DNA of 5,310 bases, taken from the NCBI GenBank assembly GCA_010672185.1, contig JAAHHL010000444.1, positions 915 through 6,224 on the forward strand, read 5' to 3'. Both the position numbers and the translations under genes were made by a program. Shown here piece after piece: positions 1 through 2,689 of the stretch (position 1 is its first letter; every line of letters begins with the position of its first letter). Under the pieces are notes generated by a model. The model saw nothing but the letters and a program-made list of their open reading frames with translations, made no database searches and was not told where the DNA came from. The DNA comes from Caldora sp. SIO3E6. Its GTDB lineage: Bacteria > Cyanobacteriota > Cyanobacteriia > Cyanobacteriales > Coleofasciculaceae.

Positions 1-600
1 GATGGTGGTTCCGGCAATGACACACTGCAGGGTGAAGCTGGTAACGATACTCTACTCGGCGGTTCCGGCAATGACATTGTCAATGGCGGTGCTGGTAATG
101 ATTCCCTAGATGGCGGTGCTGGTAACGACTCCTTGAATGGTGGTTCCGGTAATGATACCCTACTAGGTCAAGGGGGAGCCGATACCTTGATTGGTGGTAG
201 TGGTAATGATTTCCTCGACTCTGATACCTTAGGAACCCTCGATACCATTGGTGACTTACTCGATGGTGGTTCCGGCAATGACACACTGCAGGGTGAAGCT
301 GGTAACGATACTCTACTCGGCGGTTCCGGCAATGACATTGTCAATGGCGGTGCTGGTAATGATTCCCTAGATGGCGGTGCTGGTAACGACTCCTTGAATG
401 GTGGTTCCGGTAATGATACCCTACTAGGTCAAGGGGGAGCCGATACCTTGATTGGTGGTAGTGGTAATGATTTCCTCGACTCCGACACTTTAGGAACCCT
501 CGATACCATTGGTGACCTTCTTGATGGCGGTTCCGGCAATGACACACTTCGGGGTGAAGCTGGTAACGACACTCTACTCGGTGGCACTGGCAATGATGTA
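1..600 (+). repeat. 261-bp tandem duplication inside the RTX gene (87 residues per unit)
   Basis: The unit starts GATGG(T/C)GGTTCCGGCAATG at 1, 262 and 523, giving an exact 261-bp period. It encodes eight nonapeptides plus a 15-residue linker (8x9+15=87). Bases 1-221 equal 262-482 without a mismatch by eye. The following 40 bp (222-261 versus 483-522) carry six differences, all synonymous. The third copy is partial and diverges after about 600, with changes such as Gln to Arg. The first copy may continue to the left of the window. Confidence 0.93.
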
Positions 601-1080
601 CTCACCGGTGATGATTCGACAATCAATTTTGGTAACGATAGCCTTGATGGTGGTTCTGGAAATGATATCCTCACTGGCGCAGGTGGTAACGATACCCTAG
701 TGGGAGGCTTTGGCTCAGATACTCTTAACGGTACCAATAGTATCCTCGACGGTGCTGGTGAAATTGATATCCTTAATCCTGGTGATTTTGGTGCCAGCGA
801 TCTCATTATCCTCGGTACGAGTGGCTCCATCTATTACAATGGCCCTGGTGTAGATTACGCAGTAATCGACAATTTCGACAGGTTTAACTTCTTTGGTGAA
901 ACAGACTCCGACAAGCTCCAAATTTCTGGTTCCTTGTCTGACTACGACTTAACCTCCTTCACTGGTACAGTATCTGGTGTTTCTATTACCGACGGTACTC
1001 GCATCAGCTTAGGTGCAGAGGTCATTGCTTATGTCGATTCTAGTGGTTTACTGACTTCTGCTGACTTTATCAGTGTTTAA
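1..1080 (+). CDS. RTX (hemolysin-type calcium-binding repeat) exoprotein, C-terminal part; 5' end outside window
   Basis: The frame is open from base 1 and gives 359 visible residues. There is no convincing start: the only early candidate is a TTG at 133, which lies inside the repeats. Residues 1 to about 244 are nonapeptides of the GGxGxDxLx type (GGSGNDTLQ, GEAGNDTLL, GGAGNDSLD, GGFGSDTLN), which in this family form calcium-bound parallel beta-rolls. A 15-residue non-RTX linker, SDTLGTLDTIGDLLD, interrupts them twice. Residues 245-359 form a repeat-free tail. It ends in LLTSADFISV, the aliphatic and hydroxyl-rich ending typical of uncleaved type I secretion signals. From family knowledge the protein is expected to leave the cell through an ABC transporter, membrane fusion protein and TolC-like channel, and to fold on meeting calcium outside. 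Whether it is an enzyme, adhesin or surface protein cannot be told, because any N-terminal domain is missing. The next hairpin, at 1137-1160, is a plausible terminator. Confidence 0.95.
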   Translation, partial: DGGSGNDTLQGEAGNDTLLGGSGNDIVNGGAGNDSLDGGAGNDSLNGGSGNDTLLGQGGADTLIGGSGNDFLDSDTLGTLDTIGDLLDGGSGNDTLQGEAGNDTLLGGSGNDIVNGGAGNDSLDGGAGNDSLNGGSGNDTLLGQGGADTLIGGSGNDFLDSDTLGTLDTIGDLLDGGSGNDTLRGEAGNDTLLGGTGNDVLTGDDSTINFGNDSLDGGSGNDILTGAGGNDTLVGGFGSDTLNGTNSILDGAGEIDILNPGDFGASDLIILGTSGSIYYNGPGVDYAVIDNFDRFNFFGETDSDKLQISGSLSDYDLTSFTGTVSGVSITDGTRISLGAEVIAYVDSSGLLTSADFISV

Positions 1081-1136
1081 AGTTGTCAAGTTCTTGAACT
1101 AGAGAGATACTCTTTGATCGAGAAGTTCCACATTGT

Positions 1137-1165
1137 AGAGACGTTGCAGACAACGTCTCTCTTTT
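1137..1165 (+). terminator. Rho-independent-like terminator after the RTX gene
   Basis: The arms AGAGACGTTG (1137-1146) and CAACGTCTCT (1151-1160) form a perfect 10-bp stem with a CAGA loop, followed by CTTTT. It lies 57 bp after the RTX stop codon. The same GAGACGTTG/CAACGTCTC stem is a familiar dispersed hairpin in cyanobacterial genomes (from general knowledge), so it may be a mobile repeat that acts as a terminator. The T-tract is short. Confidence 0.6.
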
Positions 1166-1213
1166 GATACAAAAATTCTCAATTGAGACAGCCCTTTAAT
1201 TGAATTCGACCTT

Positions 1214-1269
1214 CCCTACACCCTAAATTAGGTATTCTGTAGGGTGCCGTTAGCGAAGCGTAACGCACC
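1214..1269. repeat. Composite dispersed hairpin repeat (TGTAGGG / GGTGC-GTTA type)
   Basis: Three nested inverted repeats are seen. CCCTACA (1214-1220) pairs with TGTAGGG (1238-1244). Between them is CCTAA-A-TTAGG (1222-1232). Immediately after, GGTGC-c-GTTA (1243-1252) pairs with TAACGCACC (1261-1269), with one bulged C. The GTTAGCGAAGCGTAACGCACC core is a sequence type scattered through many cyanobacterial genomes (general knowledge). No coding potential was found. Confidence 0.7.
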
Positions 1270-1345
1270 ATTAGGGAACTCCAAGAAATAAATTATTCTC
1301 CTAACTCAAAAAATTGGACGGCAACGTTTTATAGTAAGAAGGGAA

Positions 1346-1374
1346 TTGGGACAAAACATCAAATTTTGTCCCAA
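1346..1374. promoter_or_regulatory. 11-bp-stem hairpin in the leader of the exported VOC gene
   Basis: TTGGGACAAAA (1346-1356) and TTTTGTCCCAA (1364-1374) form a perfect 11-bp stem with loop CATCAAA. It lies about 60 bp upstream of the chosen start codon. The motif TTTTGTC appears again at 1388-1394, so a second pairing partner exists for the left arm. This could be a transcript hairpin such as an attenuator or stability element, an operator, or another dispersed repeat. The sequence does not decide between them. Confidence 0.4.
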
Positions 1375-1423
1375 GTACAAATCCTACTTTTGTCAGCTTT
1401 TTGGGAAACACCGTGGTGAATTT

Positions 1424-1427
1424 GGAG
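1424..1427 (+). promoter_or_regulatory. Ribosome binding site that fixes the VOC gene start
   Basis: GGAG lies 8 nt before ATG 1436, within TTTGGAGAAAATCAC. It is the reason to prefer this ATG, together with the signal peptide that follows it, over the in-frame upstream TTG. Confidence 0.75.
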
Positions 1428-1435
1428 AAAATCAC

Positions 1436-1996
1436 ATGAAAAAAATGCTCAAAGTCTTGCAAACTCTGGCAATTGCTCTGATCATGTCCGTAACTCTATG
1501 GGGAAATCCTTGGATGGTATCCCCAGCAGCAGCTCAATTCGGATGTGATACACCGTATGTACCACTTCTACGGGAAAATGGCTGGGTGATACGGATGAAC
1601 GTACCTGATCAGGAAGAGGCTATGGATTTTTACGGGAATATCATGGGTCTGACATGCAATCCCACATTTTTCTCACCCGACTTCTGGGCTGAATTTTATT
1701 CCGAAGATGATCCAGACACAAGCATAGGACTTTCTTCAAATCCCTACGAACCATTTGAACCAAAGACAGTTACAACACAGATTGTCCCTGATCTAGCTGC
1801 TGCTTGTATAAACCTTAAGCAAAACGGAGTGCCTATCACTGATAGCGAATATGTTGGCTTTGGTGTATGTTTGGCTTCCTTCCAGGATTTTTTCGGAAAT
1901 GAATTGGCTTATCGCCAAGAGAAATGGAACTCACCGCAAGAGCCAGAGTTTCTCTGTGAACGGATCATTTATGAAGAATGTTCCCCTGGATTCTAA
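1436..1996 (+). CDS. Exported small protein with a VOC (glyoxalase/bleomycin-resistance-like) domain
   Basis: The protein has 186 residues from ATG 1436. This start is chosen because GGAG at 1424-1427 sits 8 nt upstream and the protein then opens with a classic signal peptide. That peptide has MKKMLK, a hydrophobic core LAIALIMSVTLW, and SPAAA before a likely cleavage at 33/34. The frame is open further upstream, to a TTG at 1346, but that extension contains the leader hairpin and is unlikely to be coding. Residues 50-162 read like one VOC module (beta-alpha-beta-beta-beta): VIRMNVPDQEEAMDFYGNIMG at the start and DFFGNELAYRQ at the end. Such domains include glyoxalase I, dioxygenases and drug-binding proteins. 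The usual metal ligands are not visible. The protein has no histidine, and the Glu position after the GN motif is Ala-158. Six cysteines (37, 74, 124, 145, 174, 182) suit an oxidising, extracytoplasmic place with disulfides. A binding rather than metal-enzyme role is inferred, and the substrate is unknown. Confidence 0.85.
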   Translation: MKKMLKVLQTLAIALIMSVTLWGNPWMVSPAAAQFGCDTPYVPLLRENGWVIRMNVPDQEEAMDFYGNIMGLTCNPTFFSPDFWAEFYSEDDPDTSIGLSSNPYEPFEPKTVTTQIVPDLAAACINLKQNGVPITDSEYVGFGVCLASFQDFFGNELAYRQEKWNSPQEPEFLCERIIYEECSPGF

Positions 1997-2027
1997 GCCT
2001 CAAAAAGTAAATATTACTGCCAAAAGC

Positions 2028-2095
2028 CGTAGGGCAGGTTTTGATAGCCAGTTTCTGGTAAAGTAGCGAAAAATTTCCCTACACCCACCCCTACG
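2028..2095. repeat. Inverted-repeat segment after the VOC gene
   Basis: CGTAGGG (2028-2034) pairs with CCCTACG (2089-2095). A small inner hairpin CCAG-TTT-CTGG lies at 2048-2058. The 11-mer TTCCCTACACC, extended by one C, recurs here and at 1213-1223, which suggests both belong to the same family of dispersed GTAGGG-type repeats. A further short hairpin, CGCCA-7nt-TGGCG, follows at 2121-2137. The downstream position could let it affect transcript ends, but there is no T-tract. Confidence 0.5.
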
Positions 2096-2158
2096 AATTG
2101 GTGTACATTTGAGGCAATATCGCCAGCCTTAGTGGCGTGACACAGCTAAAATGATGGA

Positions 2159-2236
2159 ATTAGATGTAGGTTGGGTCGAGGCAACGGAGCGGGCTGTGTT
2201 GGGTCTCGCTATCGCTCTACCCAACCTACATTTAAT
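2159..2236. repeat. Dispersed long-stem hairpin repeat (ATGTAGGTTGGGT type)
   Basis: ATGTAGGTTGGGT (2164-2176) and ACCCAACCTACAT (2219-2231) are perfect 13-bp inverted arms. With one G-T pair the stem extends outward to 2159 and 2236. The roughly 42-bp loop is GC-richer and includes GAG/CTC that can continue the stem after one mismatch. GTAGGTTGGGT...ACCCAACCTAC is a repeat type widely seen between genes in cyanobacteria (general knowledge). No coding role. Confidence 0.75.
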
Positions 2237-2265
2237 ATTAATACCTAAAACCCCATACCTAACTA

Positions 2266-2478
2266 GGGTTTGCTGAATAAGTAATGAGTAATGAGTAATG
2301 AGTAATGAGTGAAGAGTTAATTAGGGATTCCGGGAGTGAAAGTACGAGATTTTTGCTCAATTTGATTCAATAGTGCAAGGATTTTGAGCCAAAAGATCCT
2401 ATAACCTTGCACTTTTTGGACTAATAAACAGCATCAAACCCTTGATGTGTATAGGTTTGTGATTTATTCAGCAAACCC
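2266..2478. mobile_element. 213-bp MITE-like element with 15-bp terminal inverted repeats
   Basis: GGGTTTGCTGAATAA (2266-2280) and its exact reverse complement TTATTCAGCAAACCC (2464-2478) bound the element. CCTAACTAGGG is present at both junctions (2258-2268 and 2477-2487). Depending on where the element is cut, this gives a target duplication of 6 bp (TAACTA), 8 bp (CTAACTAG) or slightly more. There is no transposase frame inside. The interior has four GTAATGA heptamers (2281-2308), a hairpin AGTGCAAGG/CCTTGCACT (2372-2380 with 2405-2413) and CATCAA-ACCC-TTGATG (2432-2447). It would need a transposase supplied in trans. The IS family is not assigned. Confidence 0.8.
2281..2308 (+). repeat. 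Heptanucleotide array (GTAATGA)x4
   Basis: Four perfect GTAATGA units are followed by one diverged unit (GTGAAGA). The array starts right after the left inverted repeat of the MITE-like element. Each unit contains TAA and TGA, so it cannot be coding in this direction. Confidence 0.9.
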
Positions 2479-2484
2479 TAACTA

Positions 2485-2619
2485 GGGCTTGCTGAATAAG
2501 TGCGCAAGCTATACCAGATAAGGCTTTCAGCCGTTAATAAGCCAAGTCTTGTACAAGGAAATGTATCAAATGGGCTCAAAAAGCTGGCATTGTTGTGGAA
2601 AATCCCTGGGTAATCTTCA
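2485..2619. mobile_element. Terminal fragment of a second, related IS/MITE element
   Basis: GGGCTTGCTGAATAAG (2485-2500) matches the left end of the neighbouring element at 15 of 16 bases in the same orientation. The sequence that follows (AGTGCGCAAGC...) is unlike that element's interior. No opposite inverted repeat is found before the heptamer array at 2620, so the far end is lost or replaced and the right boundary is approximate. The interior includes a perfect palindrome CTTGTACAAG (2548-2557). A short stretch near 2575-2625 reads AQKAGIVVENPWVIF in one frame. This could be a transposase remnant, but I do not recognise it. Confidence 0.5.
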
Positions 2620-2689
2620 AGCTGAAAGCTGAAAGCTGACGGCTGAAAGCTAAAACCTAACACCTAACACCTAACACCTAACACCTAAC
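2620..2689 (-). repeat. 70-bp array of ten heptamers grading from AGCTGAA to ACCTAAC
   Basis: On the plus strand the units, in one unbroken 7-bp register, are AGCTGAA, AGCTGAA, AGCTGAC, GGCTGAA, AGCTAAA, then five ACCTAAC. The last base belongs to the TAG stop codon (2689-2691) of the glycosyltransferase gene, so the array begins exactly where that gene ends. Seen from that gene the repeats read GTTAGGT and later TTCAGCT, in its 3' untranslated region. Confidence 0.92.

Larger units (their letters stand above)
1081..1435. other. Non-coding spacer between the RTX and VOC genes
   Basis: This 355-bp stretch has no gene that I can support. It holds the terminator-like hairpin, the composite hairpin repeat and the leader hairpin listed separately. 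A promoter for the following gene should lie here. TATAGT at 1330-1335 is a possible -10 box, but no -35 element stands at the right distance, so no promoter is called. Confidence 0.6.
1997..2688. other. Gene-free, repeat-packed convergent intergenic region
   Basis: The VOC gene and the membrane glycosyltransferase gene converge on this 692-bp stretch. No credible coding sequence was found on either strand. It contains, in order: a hairpin-bearing segment (2028-2137), a long-stem dispersed repeat (2159-2236), a MITE-like element (2266-2478), the end of a related element (2485 to about 2619), and a heptamer array (2620-2689). No clear terminator with a T-tract was seen for the leftward gene. 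Confidence 0.75.

Noticed and set aside
80..547. Reverse-strand open frames (His/Arg/Tyr-rich) opposite the RTX repeats
   Set aside because: They are antisense shadows of the tandem RTX repeats, duplicated with them, with no ribosome site and biased composition.
429..921. Other overlapping frames on both strands within the RTX gene
   Set aside because: They overlap a strongly supported coding frame and have low-complexity Pro/Ser/Val sequence produced by the repeat.
1307..1335. Promoter with TATAGT -10 box for the VOC gene
   Set aside because: No -35-like hexamer lies 16-18 bp upstream. TTGGAC is only 12 bp away from the box start.
1346..1435. N-terminal extension of the VOC protein from an upstream TTG
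   Set aside because: A good ribosome site and signal peptide belong to ATG 1436, and the extension contains a perfect hairpin and would bury the signal peptide.
1851..2066. Short plus-strand frame across the end of the VOC gene
   Set aside because: It is out of frame with the VOC gene, has no ribosome site and no recognisable domain, and runs into the repeat region.
2575..2625. Frameshifted gene remnant reading AQKAGIVVENPWVIF
   Set aside because: It is only about 15 residues, I recognise no family, and the stretch can be plain terminal DNA of the second element. A translated search of 2485-2625 would decide.
2478..2663. 61-residue reverse-strand frame
   Set aside because: It crosses the element end and the heptamer array and has low-complexity SFQPSAFSFQ from the repeats. 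No start signal is seen.
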